64,000 nt of DNA from Pseudomonas sp. FP198 (lineage in GTDB: Bacteria > Pseudomonadota > Gammaproteobacteria > Pseudomonadales > Pseudomonadaceae). The DNA lies in assembly GCF_030687895.1 (NCBI RefSeq), contig NZ_CP117452.1:4518501-4582500 (forward strand), given 5' to 3'. Shown piece after piece: positions 42,013 to 50,211 of this stretch (position 1 is its first letter; every line of letters starts with the position of its first letter). Under the pieces are notes generated by a model that saw nothing but the letters and a program-made list of their open reading frames with translations, had not been told where the DNA came from and ran no database searches. A program made the position numbers and the translations under genes.

Positions 42013-43125
42013 GTGCATATAGCGGACATAACCATGTTCTACGCCCCCGCCAGCGGAGGTGTACGCACTTATCTGGATGCCAAGCACCGGCGCCTGGGCA
42101 ATCGGCCGGGTATTCGCCACAGCCTGCTGATCCCCGGCGCGCATTTGAGCGAGCAGGATGGGATCTACAAGGTTCCCGCCCCTCCGCTGCCCTTTGGCAA
42201 GGGCTACCGCTTCCCGCTGCGCCTGGCCCCTTGGCGTAATGTCCTGCGCGACTTGCAGCCCGACCTGATCGAGGTCGGCGACCCTTACCTCACCGCCTGG
42301 GCCGCCCTGGATGCCCGGCGACAGCTGGACGTGCCCGTGATCGGCTTTTATCACTCCGACCTGCCGTTGCTGGTAAGCAACCGCATGGGTAGCTGGTTCA
42401 CGCCCAATATCGAAGCCTATGTCAGCAAACTGTATGGCAACTTCGACCGGGTGCTCGCGCCGAGCCAGGTCATGGCCGACAAACTCACCGGGCTTGGAGT
42501 CAGAAATGTCTACGTGCAGCCGTTGGGGGTAGACCTGCAGACCTTCAATCCCGCCGCTCGCGACCCGGAACTGCGGGCCGAACTGGGCATCGCCGAGGAT
42601 GCGCGCCTGCTGATTTTCGCCGGTCGCGGCTCCAAGGAAAAAAACCTGCCGGTGTTGCTCAAATGCATGAAACGCCTGGGCGAACGCTATCACCTGCTGC
42701 TGGTGGGCTCTTCGATGCCTGCCGTGGTGCCGGACAACGTCACGGTGATCGACGAATTCTGCCCGGCTCCGCAGGTCGCCCGACTGATGGCCAGCGCCGA
42801 CGCGCTGCTGCACGCAGGCGACCAGGAAACCTTCGGCCTGGTCATCCTCGAAGCGATGGCCAGCGGCATCCCGGTGGTAGCGGTCGCGGCAGGCGCCTTC
42901 AATGAAATCGTCCATGAGGACTGTGGCCTGCTGTGCGCGCCCGACAATCCACAGGCGATGGCCAATGCCGTTCGGCAACTGTTCGCCGAAGGCTGTCAGC
43001 AACGCGGCGCAAAGGCACGCCGGCATGTAGAACGTCATTACGCCTGGGATTCGGTGGTCAACAGTTTGTTGGGCCACTATTACAGCGTGCTCGGCGCAGA
43101 AATGCCGCTGCTGGCCAATGGTTGA
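42013..43125 (+). CDS. Glycosyltransferase, GT4 family
   Basis: This is a 370-residue GT-B fold glycosyltransferase. The N-terminal domain carries MFYAPASGGVRTYLDAK (acceptor side). The C-terminal domain begins near residue 190 and contains the nucleotide-sugar motif E-x7-E (QETFGLVILEAMASG). It resembles sugar transferases such as the PimB/MgtA type that act on lipid acceptors. I chose GTG 42013, which has GGAGG ten bases upstream; the ATG at 42004 abuts that element. A deacetylase and a flippase-like gene follow in one operon. The acceptor is unknown. Confidence 0.88.
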   Translation: MHIADITMFYAPASGGVRTYLDAKHRRLGNRPGIRHSLLIPGAHLSEQDGIYKVPAPPLPFGKGYRFPLRLAPWRNVLRDLQPDLIEVGDPYLTAWAALDARRQLDVPVIGFYHSDLPLLVSNRMGSWFTPNIEAYVSKLYGNFDRVLAPSQVMADKLTGLGVRNVYVQPLGVDLQTFNPAARDPELRAELGIAEDARLLIFAGRGSKEKNLPVLLKCMKRLGERYHLLLVGSSMPAVVPDNVTVIDEFCPAPQVARLMASADALLHAGDQETFGLVILEAMASGIPVVAVAAGAFNEIVHEDCGLLCAPDNPQAMANAVRQLFAEGCQQRGAKARRHVERHYAWDSVVNSLLGHYYSVLGAEMPLLANG

Positions 43126-43135
43126 GTCGAGGCCC

Positions 43136-43909
43136 ATGTCGATGACCGCTCAATCCAGCCTGCTGCTGGTGCTGCACGATGTCGCACCGCAAACCTGGCC
43201 CGACTACCAGCCCTTCGTCGAAGCCGTCGACGCCCTCGGCCAGGTGCCGATGACCTGGCTGGTGGTGCCGGACTTCCACCATGCCAACGCGCTCGACGAG
43301 CATCCCGGCTTCCGGCGCATGCTCGACAGCCGGGTCGAACGCGGCGATGAACTGGTGCTGCACGGTTATTACCACTGTGATGACGGTCCGCCGGCGCGCC
43401 ATCCCAAGGACTGGTTCATGCGCCGGGTCTACACCCATGAAGGGGAGTTTTACGGTCTGTCCGAGGAAGCGGCCCTCGCCCGCCTTCGCGCCGGCATCGA
43501 AATCTTTCAGCGCTACCAGTGGCCGCTGGAAGGCTTCGTCGCGCCGGCCTGGCTGATGAGCGAAGGCACACGCCAGGCCTTGCGCCAGTTGCCGTTGAGT
43601 TATACCAGCGACACCCAGCACCTCTACCGCTTGCCGGAGTTCACCCCGATCGATGCCCCGGGACTGGTCTGGAGCGCCCGCAGCGCCTGGCGTCGAGGCC
43701 TGTCGAAAGTCATCAGCGATCGGCGTGAACAGCGCTGGCGCCAGGCACCGGTCATTCGCCTGGGCCTGCACCCGGTAGACATGCGCCACGGATTTTCCCG
43801 CGACTACTGGCTGCGAACCCTGGAGCGCCTGCTTGAAGACGGGCGCGTACCGATGACCAAGATCGACTGGCTGGCGTCACTGCGCCAGCCAGTCAGCAGT
43901 GCCGCATGA
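43136..43909 (+). CDS. Polysaccharide deacetylase-like protein (DUF2334)
   Basis: This 257-residue protein has the NodB-like fold, with the metal-site Asp in VLHDVAPQ near the start and the His pair in LHGYYHCD. The C-terminal RLGLHPVDM is a further fold mark. It probably removes an acyl or acetyl group from a carbohydrate. It starts at 43136 (alternatives 43118 and 43142), 10 bp after the glycosyltransferase. The ATGA overlap with the next gene implies translational coupling. Confidence 0.85.
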   Translation: MSMTAQSSLLLVLHDVAPQTWPDYQPFVEAVDALGQVPMTWLVVPDFHHANALDEHPGFRRMLDSRVERGDELVLHGYYHCDDGPPARHPKDWFMRRVYTHEGEFYGLSEEAALARLRAGIEIFQRYQWPLEGFVAPAWLMSEGTRQALRQLPLSYTSDTQHLYRLPEFTPIDAPGLVWSARSAWRRGLSKVISDRREQRWRQAPVIRLGLHPVDMRHGFSRDYWLRTLERLLEDGRVPMTKIDWLASLRQPVSSAA

Positions 43910-44901
43910 AACGGCTGGTCTGGTTAGGCGCCGCCCTGTTGATTGCGGTATTGGTCCCGATGCTCGTGGGCGGCGGGGAAATGTGGTCGCGGCTGCAGCG
44001 CTTTCCGCTGTCTTTGCTACTGGTCATGCTCGGCATGATCGTACTCTGCTGGGGCCTCAACTCGGTGCGCCTGCGCTTGCTGCTCGGTGAACACCGTGGG
44101 CGCATAGGCGGGTTGAAAAGCATTGGCGTGGTGATGTCCACCGAGTTCGCGATGTGCGCGACGCCCGGCGGCAGTGGCGGGCCGCTGACGCTGATGGCGC
44201 TGCTCGCGCGCAACGGCGTGCGCCCCGCCCATGGCAGCGCGGTGTTCGCCATGGATCAGCTGAGCGACCTGCTGTTTTTTCTTTGCGCCTTGTTGGGCAT
44301 CCTCTTTTACGCGCTCTTCCAGAATCTCAGCCAGCGCATGGAATGGATGCTGGCGCTGAGCGCGGTTTCACTGTTCGGCGGGCTCTTCTGCTGCGCGCTG
44401 GTGGCCCGCTACCATCGTCGGCTGATTCTCCTGGGCGCGCGGCTGTTGCGGCATTTGCGCGTGAAGCCGGTGACCCGTCGACGCTGGGGACGCAAGATCC
44501 TGAATTTCCTCGCGGCATTTACCGACACTCTGAAATTGCCACGCCAGACGCTGTTCCAGGTGTTCGTCCTGACCTGCCTGCATTGGGGCCTGCGCTACAG
44601 CGTGCTGTACCTGGCCTTGAAAGGACTCGGCGCGGATCTGCAATGGGCCTGGAGTTTCCTGATCCAGATGCTCTCCCTCAGCGCCGGGCAGTTCAGCCTG
44701 TTGCCGGGCGGCGCCGGAGCGGCGGAGTTGACCTCGGCGGCGTTGCTGGCACCGATGGTGGGCAAATCCACCGCGGCGGCAGCGATCCTGATCTGGCGGG
44801 CGGTGACGTATTACTTCTATCTGCTGGCCGGAGGACCGGTGTTCTTCATGATGGTCGGGCGACCTTTGATCAAGAAGCTGATGAAGCTGCGGCAGGCCTG
44901 A
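43906..44901 (+). CDS. LPG-synthase-TM family (UPF0104) membrane protein
   Basis: This 331-residue inner-membrane protein has about eight transmembrane helices. It belongs to the AglD/UPF0104 family, related to the flippase part of lysylphosphatidylglycerol synthase. The LPGGAGAAELTSAALL segment near 270 and the KKLMKLRQA end fit. It overlaps the deacetylase gene by four bases. It could flip a glycolipid made by the two upstream enzymes. That role is inference. Confidence 0.85.
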   Translation: MKRLVWLGAALLIAVLVPMLVGGGEMWSRLQRFPLSLLLVMLGMIVLCWGLNSVRLRLLLGEHRGRIGGLKSIGVVMSTEFAMCATPGGSGGPLTLMALLARNGVRPAHGSAVFAMDQLSDLLFFLCALLGILFYALFQNLSQRMEWMLALSAVSLFGGLFCCALVARYHRRLILLGARLLRHLRVKPVTRRRWGRKILNFLAAFTDTLKLPRQTLFQVFVLTCLHWGLRYSVLYLALKGLGADLQWAWSFLIQMLSLSAGQFSLLPGGAGAAELTSAALLAPMVGKSTAAAAILIWRAVTYYFYLLAGGPVFFMMVGRPLIKKLMKLRQA

Positions 44902-44905
44902 CAGG

Positions 44906-45085
44906 TCAGCCCTTGGACTCGGGGTCGTCCTGAGGCTGCTTGTGCATTTCTTCCCACAGCTGGGCGGCGTCGGGAAATTCGCTGCCGTCTTCCGGGCCCA
45001 GCGCTTCGGGATCGTAGCGACTCAGGCAACCCTCGCCCACGGTTGCCGGCGCTCTGGCGGTGGCTTTGTCCAAGGGATCGGTCAT
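44906..45085 (-). CDS. Small conserved-looking hypothetical protein (59 aa)
   Basis: This 59-residue acidic protein contains the stretch CLSRYDPEALGPEDGSEFPD and ends QPQDDPESKG. I do not recognise a domain. An ATG at 45085 has GAGCACTC upstream (weak). It is convergent with the LPG-type gene, 4 bp from its end. The composition (charged, no membrane segment) suggests a soluble protein. Confidence 0.6.
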   Translation of the reverse strand: MTDPLDKATARAPATVGEGCLSRYDPEALGPEDGSEFPDAAQLWEEMHKQPQDDPESKG

Positions 45086-45108
45086 GGTTTGAGTGCTCCT
45101 CAAGATTC

Positions 45109-45199
45109 GTGGCGAGGGAGCTTGCTCCCGCTCGGCTGCGCAGCAGTCGTCAAGCTTGGAGCCGCTTCGCGCCTCAGCGGGAGCAAGCTCCCTCGCCAC
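45109..45199. repeat. REP doublet (family A, GGGAGCTTGCTCCC version)
   Basis: GTGGCGAGGGAGCTTGCTCC at the left and its complement at the right flank a spacer. It lies between purU and the 59-aa gene. Confidence 0.85.
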
Positions 45200-45220
45200 A
45201 GGAAATCAGAAGACTACAAA

Positions 45221-46069
45221 TCAGAAGACCACGGTCTTGTTGCCGTGCACCAGTACGCGGTCTTCCAAGTGATAGCGCAAGCCGCGCGCCAGGACCATTT
45301 TTTCCACGTCGCGGCCGAAGCGCACCATGTCTTCAATGCTGTCGCTGTGGCTGACACGGACCACGTCCTGCTCGATGATCGGGCCGGCGTCCAGCTCTTC
45401 GGTCACGTAGTGGCACGTGGCGCCGATCAGCTTCACACCGCGCATCGAGGCCTGGTGGTAAGGCTTGGCACCGACGAACGACGGCAGGAAACTGTGATGG
45501 ATGTTGATGACTTTATGCGCGTATTCGCTGCACAGCGACGGCGGCAGGATCTGCATGTAGCGGGCCAGTACCACCACCTCGGCATCGTGCTGCTTGACCA
45601 GCCGCGAGACCTCGGCGAACGCCGGGTGCTTGTCCTGCGGGTTGACCGGTACGTGGTAATACGGGATGCCGTGCCATTCCACCATGCTGCGTAAGTCGTC
45701 ATGGTTGGAAATGACACAGGCGATGTCGCAATCGAGCTCATCGCTGTGCCAGCGGTGCAACAGATCAGCCAGGCAGTGGGACTCACGACTGGCCATCAGC
45801 ACTACGCGCTTTTTCTGCGCGGTATCGGTGATACGCCAGTCCATCGAAAACTCTTCGGCAATCGGGGCGAATGCCTCGCGGAAGGCTTCGATGCCGAAGG
45901 GCAGCGAGTCGGCGCGTATCTCGTGACGCATGAAAAACCAGCCACTCTGATTGTCCGAATGGTGGCTTGCTTCAGTGATCCAGCCGTTATGGGACGCCAG
46001 AAAGTTACTGACTTTAGCAACGATACCGACGCGGTCCGGGCAAGCGATCACTAGCCGAAAAGTGCGCAT
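45221..46069 (-). CDS. purU: Formyltetrahydrofolate deformylase
   Basis: This 282-residue enzyme hydrolyses 10-formyl-THF to THF and formate, balancing one-carbon pools for purine synthesis. An N-terminal ACT domain (FRLVIACPDRVGIVAKV) covers about residues 1-80. A formyltransferase-type domain with NIHHSFLPSFVGAKPYHQA follows. The start at 46069 gives the usual MRTFRL beginning. It diverges from mvaT, an order also seen in P. aeruginosa. Confidence 0.95.
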   Translation of the reverse strand: MRTFRLVIACPDRVGIVAKVSNFLASHNGWITEASHHSDNQSGWFFMRHEIRADSLPFGIEAFREAFAPIAEEFSMDWRITDTAQKKRVVLMASRESHCLADLLHRWHSDELDCDIACVISNHDDLRSMVEWHGIPYYHVPVNPQDKHPAFAEVSRLVKQHDAEVVVLARYMQILPPSLCSEYAHKVINIHHSFLPSFVGAKPYHQASMRGVKLIGATCHYVTEELDAGPIIEQDVVRVSHSDSIEDMVRFGRDVEKMVLARGLRYHLEDRVLVHGNKTVVF

Positions 46070-46292
46070 TAGGGGAACTCCAGAACTTCGCAAAGGCGGC
46101 CATTCTAGCCATTGCGCAGCAAAACTGCAGTATCCATCACACATCGCGCCCAGCAGTGGCTGACCGGGACTGCCCAATGCCTGCGTGGCAAGCTATATCT
46201 GTGAACAGATGTGAAGACTGCATCACATTATTTATTTCGCCGCGCTCACTCTGAGCCAGCGCACTATTAATTAAATAAACACGGCTTAAATG

Positions 46293-46321
46293 TTTACTTG
46301 ATGAAACTGTCTGATTACTAT
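46293..46321 (+). promoter_or_regulatory. Candidate sigma-70 promoter of mvaT
   Basis: A TTTACT -35 box and a TACTAT -10 box (46316-46321) are separated by 17 bp. The surrounding 60 bp are strikingly AT-rich (from 46250 to 46330), consistent with an MvaT-bound, self-regulated control region. Self-regulation is inference. Confidence 0.45.
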
Positions 46322-46368
46322 TAGCCCACTGTCTCCTTGTCACCAGCGTCCTACATAAGGTAGTCCCC

Positions 46369-46746
46369 ATGTCCCTGATCACCGAATACAACGCTACAAA
46401 ACAAGCCATTGAAGAACTGCAACAACGTTTGGCCGACCTGTCCAAAGACGACAAACTGCAAAAAGAACTGGAATTCGAAGGCAAACTGCGCACGCTGATG
46501 GGTGAATACTCCAAATCCCTGCGCGATATCATTGCCTTGTTGGATCCAGAATCCAAGTCGAGCAAAGCCCCGCGTGGCGCTGTGAAAACTACCGGCACCA
46601 AGCGCGCTCGCAAAGTTAAGCAATACAAGAACCCGCATAACGGTGAAGTCATCGAAACCAAAGGTGGCAACCACAAGACTCTGAAAGAGTGGAAAGCCAA
46701 GTGGGGCGGCGACGTGGTTGAAGGCTGGGCGACCCTGCTGGGCTAA
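46369..46746 (+). CDS. mvaT: H-NS-like global regulator MvaT
   Basis: This 125-residue nucleoid protein silences AT-rich, often acquired genes in Pseudomonas and can form filaments. The N-terminal coiled coil (about residues 1-60) mediates oligomerisation. The C-terminal DNA-binding segment contains RKVKQYKNPHNGEVIETKGG and KEWKAKWG. It is a stand-alone gene with its own terminator, between divergent purU and convergent sbcB. A second paralogue (MvaV) often exists; the sequence and the purU-sbcB context fit MvaT. Confidence 0.95.
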   Translation: MSLITEYNATKQAIEELQQRLADLSKDDKLQKELEFEGKLRTLMGEYSKSLRDIIALLDPESKSSKAPRGAVKTTGTKRARKVKQYKNPHNGEVIETKGGNHKTLKEWKAKWGGDVVEGWATLLG

Positions 46747-46775
46747 GCTCCGGCGGTTCGAAGCGTTCTCGACGC

Positions 46776-46812
46776 AGAAAAAACGCCAGCGATTGCTGGC
46801 GTTTTTTTTGCC
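46776..46812. terminator. Terminator of mvaT
   Basis: AACGCCAGC pairs with GCTGGCGTT around a GATT loop and is followed by eight Ts. The upstream A-run could also serve sbcB on the minus strand. Confidence 0.93.
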
Positions 46813-46854
46813 TGTCCACTTCTGATTTATTTCCTTACATGGCAGCGCGGCGAC

Positions 46855-48282
46855 TCAAAGGCTTAAACGTTTGCGCAATTGCTGGCTATAGCCCTGCCAT
46901 TGAGTCAGCACCTCTTGCTGCATTGGGCTGGAAAGCGCCAGCCACTGCGTCATCGCCTCATCAAAACTTTCCAGGGTATTAGGCGCACCCCACTCCGGTG
47001 ATTTCAGTCGCTGCTGGCAAAATAGTTTCCAGCGTGCCTGCTCTTCGCTGCTCAAGGTGTCGGGGAAGTTACGGGCCCGGTATCGGAATAATAATTCCGG
47101 CAGGCGCTCATCATCGAAATGCCAACGTTCCCCCGCCAACTGGTCGGGATCCGCCTGGCGCACTTGTTCGCACAAACGCCGATCACGATCACCCATGAAT
47201 CCGGCGTACAACTGTTGTTCGGGGTCCTCGCTCGCAGTGAAATCCTCGCGACCATAAATCGCCTGGAGTTTATCCTGCCAGACTTGCTGTGCGTCACTTA
47301 GCCGCAGCGCCCGCCGCCGATAACCCTCCATGTCCAGTTGCAGGCGTTGCTGGTCCTCGTCGCGCAGGACTGACAGCGGCGCGACCACCGGGCACTTGTT
47401 GATATGAATAAGCTTGAGGGGTACGGGCAATTCTCCTTCCAGCAACTCTTCACGGCGGGTATACAAGCGTTGGCGCAGGATTTCGGCGTCATGGTCCAGC
47501 AGCCCTTGAGGATCCAGATGCAGGTCGCAGACGATCAGGGCGTTGCGGTTCTTCGGATGCCAGGCCAGCGGCAGGACCACGCCGATGTAGTTTCGCGCCG
47601 CCGAGAAGCGCCCGGAGATGTGCACCATGGGCTGTAGCAGGCGGACCTGGTCCATCACTTTCTGTTTAGTGCGCAACTGGAACAGCCAGTCGTAAAGCCG
47701 GGGCTGTTTCTGACGGATCAACCGGGCCAGGGCAATCGTCGCACGCACATCCGACAGCGCATCATGGGCCTGGCCATGGTCGATGCCATTGGCGGCGGTC
47801 AGGCGTTCGAGCTTGAGGGTGACGCGCCCCTCCTCCTGCGGCCAGACAATCCCATCGGGGCGCAACGCATAGGCGGCCCGCACCAGGTCAATCAGGTCCC
47901 AGCGACTGTTGCCGCCCTGCCATTCCCGTGCGTACGGGTCGAAGAAATTCCGGTAAAGGCTGTAGCGGGTCATCTCGTCATCGAAGCGCAGCGTGTTGTA
48001 GCCAGCGCCACAGGTCCCGGGCGCGGCCAGTTGTGCGTGGACGCGGGTCATGAAATCGGCCTCGCTCAAGCCTTTTTCCGCCAGGCATGCCGGTGTGATC
48101 CCGGTGATCGCGCATGCGGCCGGATGGGGCAGGATGTCATCGCTGGGCCGGCAGTACAGGTTCACCGGTTCATCGATTTCATTGAGTTCGAAATCGGTAC
48201 GTATCCCGGCCACCTGCAAGGGGCGGTCACAACGCGGATTGATGCCGGTGGTTTCGTAGTCGTACCAGAAAATGGAGGTCAC
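46855..48282 (-). CDS. sbcB: Exodeoxyribonuclease I
   Basis: This 475-residue 3'-5' single-strand exonuclease has the DEDD-family catalytic residues in FWYDYETTGINP near the N-terminus and DALSDVRATIALARLI. The C-terminal region completes the ring around DNA. It acts in mismatch repair and recombination. The start is GTG, giving MTSIFWYDYE. It lies between mvaT (convergent) and the RDD operon (divergent). Confidence 0.95.
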   Translation of the reverse strand: MTSIFWYDYETTGINPRCDRPLQVAGIRTDFELNEIDEPVNLYCRPSDDILPHPAACAITGITPACLAEKGLSEADFMTRVHAQLAAPGTCGAGYNTLRFDDEMTRYSLYRNFFDPYAREWQGGNSRWDLIDLVRAAYALRPDGIVWPQEEGRVTLKLERLTAANGIDHGQAHDALSDVRATIALARLIRQKQPRLYDWLFQLRTKQKVMDQVRLLQPMVHISGRFSAARNYIGVVLPLAWHPKNRNALIVCDLHLDPQGLLDHDAEILRQRLYTRREELLEGELPVPLKLIHINKCPVVAPLSVLRDEDQQRLQLDMEGYRRRALRLSDAQQVWQDKLQAIYGREDFTASEDPEQQLYAGFMGDRDRRLCEQVRQADPDQLAGERWHFDDERLPELLFRYRARNFPDTLSSEEQARWKLFCQQRLKSPEWGAPNTLESFDEAMTQWLALSSPMQQEVLTQWQGYSQQLRKRLSL

Positions 48283-48514
48283 GGGTGGTTCCTGTGCTGA
48301 GGACTGGCGAAGTCTAGGCGCTGCAACCGGCCGGCGGCCAGCGCTGCTGTAACTTTTGCATACCAGGGAGGCGCAAGCCTGCGCCCTCCCGCAAGATCCC
48401 TGTTGTTTACATGAAGCGTGAAATGACCCACAGAGTTGTATCGTGCGCCTGCGCGAAGACTGCTAGCATCTGGGCCGAGATCGAACGTTCGAACCGCCCC
48501 CTCACAGGTTGCCC

Positions 48515-49240
48515 ATGCTCGAGACACCAGCATTGCAAAGGAACGCGCCGCTGCCCGCGCCACTGGACACGCGTTACCAGGTCGAGACGCCCGAGGGCAT
48601 CGACCTGCCGCTGCGCCCGGCGGGGTTGATGCCTCGCGCACTGGCCTTTGCCATCGACCTCGGCATACGGGGGCTGGCCCTGGGCCTGCTGTTCCTGATC
48701 CTGGCGTTTTTTGGCGAACTGGGCGTCGGCCTGGGCTCGATCCTGCTGTTTGTCATCAGCTGGTGGTACATGGTGCTGTTCGAGGTGCTGAACCAGGGGC
48801 GTTCCCCCGGCAAGCAGATCATGGGTTTGCGCGTGGTGCAGGATGACGGCCGGCCTGTCGACTGGTCGGCCTCGCTGATCCGCAACCTGCTGCGCTTCGT
48901 CGACATGCTGCCCTTCGGCTATGCGTTCGGGGCGATTACCTGCCTGCAGCATCCAGCGTTCAAGCGCCTGGGCGACCTGGCGGCCGGGACCCTGGTGGTT
49001 TATCGCGAACAAGCGATCAAACGCCCCGTACTGCCATCGGCCCGGCCGATACGAGCGCCGTTTGTCCTCGGCCTCAGCGAGCAACGTGCCGTGCTGGGCT
49101 TCGCCGAGCGCCAGGCAGAACTGTCCGGCGCCAGGGTCACCGAACTGGCGACGATCCTGGCCACGCCGCTGAAGGTGCACCCTTCCGGCGCCGTGGCCGA
49201 ACTCAATGGCATCGCCCGCGGCCTGCTGGGGCCGACATGA
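48515..49240 (+). CDS. RDD family membrane protein
   Basis: This 241-residue protein begins with a short acidic head, followed by the RDD domain (LMPRALAFAIDLGIRGLALG near residues 36-55). Further hydrophobic segments lie near 60-80 and 85-97. The conserved GRSPGKQIMGLRVV and RNLLRFVDMLP segments are present. A C-terminal soluble tail of about 80 residues is unusual for RDD proteins. The ATG 48515 is preferred over a TTG two codons upstream. It heads an operon with SpoIIM, DUF4129, DUF4350, MoxR and DUF58 genes. Confidence 0.88.
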   Translation: MLETPALQRNAPLPAPLDTRYQVETPEGIDLPLRPAGLMPRALAFAIDLGIRGLALGLLFLILAFFGELGVGLGSILLFVISWWYMVLFEVLNQGRSPGKQIMGLRVVQDDGRPVDWSASLIRNLLRFVDMLPFGYAFGAITCLQHPAFKRLGDLAAGTLVVYREQAIKRPVLPSARPIRAPFVLGLSEQRAVLGFAERQAELSGARVTELATILATPLKVHPSGAVAELNGIARGLLGPT

Positions 49241-50211
49241 AACAAAGCCTTTTCGAAAAACGTCATCAAGAGGAATGGGACCATCTGTCCCAACAGCTCG
49301 ACCAATTGGAGCGCAGCCGCAACGTCGCGCAAAGCAGCGACTTCCCCAATGCCTATCGACGCCTCTGCCACCACCTGACGCTGGCCCAGGCCAGGGGCTA
49401 CAGCAGCCTTTTAATAGACGCGTTGCAGCAACTGGCCCTGCGTGGTCACCAGCAACTCTACCGGGATCGCGGCCGGCTCTCGGCCAACCTGTCGACCTTC
49501 ATCCTGGCCGGTTTCCCCCGACTGGTTCGTGAGCAATGGCGATTCGTGCTGGCGGCGGCCTTGATGTTCCTTGGTAGCCTGGTCGGCATCGGGCTGCTGG
49601 TCTACCTGTTCCCCGAACTGGTCTACAGCGTGCTGAGCGTCGAAGAAGCCAGCCAGATACGCGGCATGTACGACCCTTCCGCCGGCCACCTGGGGCGCTC
49701 GATCGAGCGGGCCGCCAGCGAAGACTGGGTCATGTTCGGCTACTACATCATGCACAACATCGGTATTGCCTTTCAGACGTTCGCCAGCGGCTTGCTGTTT
49801 GGCCTGGGCAGCGCGTTCTTCCTGTTTTTCAACGGCCTGACCATTGGCGCGGTGGCCGGGCACCTGACCCAGATCGGTTCGGGATCAACGTTCTGGTCAT
49901 TCGTGATCGGCCACGGCGCCTTCGAACTCACCGCCATCGTCCTGGCCGGCGCGGCGGGCCTGTTGCTCGGTTGGGCACTGATCGCACCGGGGCGCCTGAC
50001 CCGGGGCGAAGCGTTACGGCTCGCCGCCGGCAAGAGCGTGCTGATTATCGGCGGCGTGGTGCTATTGCTGCTCATCGCCGCGTTCGTAGAGGCCTACTGG
50101 TCCTCCAGCGCGGTGACACCCACCACCAAATACATCGTCGGCGCCTTGTTGTGGCTGCTGGTGCTCGGGTATCTGCTGTTTGCCGGACGAGGCCACCATG
50201 CGCCTGAGTGA
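49237..50211 (+). CDS. SpoIIM-like (stage II sporulation protein M family) membrane protein
   Basis: This is a 324-residue inner-membrane protein of the SpoIIM family. In sporulating Firmicutes SpoIIM works in a peptidoglycan hydrolase complex; this organism is not a spore former, so the role is unknown. An N-terminal soluble helical region is followed by about five transmembrane helices from residue 100 on. The FFLFFNGLTIGAVAGHL and FVIGHGAFELTAIVLAGAAG segments are characteristic. It overlaps the RDD gene by four bases (ATGA). Confidence 0.88.
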   Translation: MKQSLFEKRHQEEWDHLSQQLDQLERSRNVAQSSDFPNAYRRLCHHLTLAQARGYSSLLIDALQQLALRGHQQLYRDRGRLSANLSTFILAGFPRLVREQWRFVLAAALMFLGSLVGIGLLVYLFPELVYSVLSVEEASQIRGMYDPSAGHLGRSIERAASEDWVMFGYYIMHNIGIAFQTFASGLLFGLGSAFFLFFNGLTIGAVAGHLTQIGSGSTFWSFVIGHGAFELTAIVLAGAAGLLLGWALIAPGRLTRGEALRLAAGKSVLIIGGVVLLLLIAAFVEAYWSSSAVTPTTKYIVGALLWLLVLGYLLFAGRGHHAPE

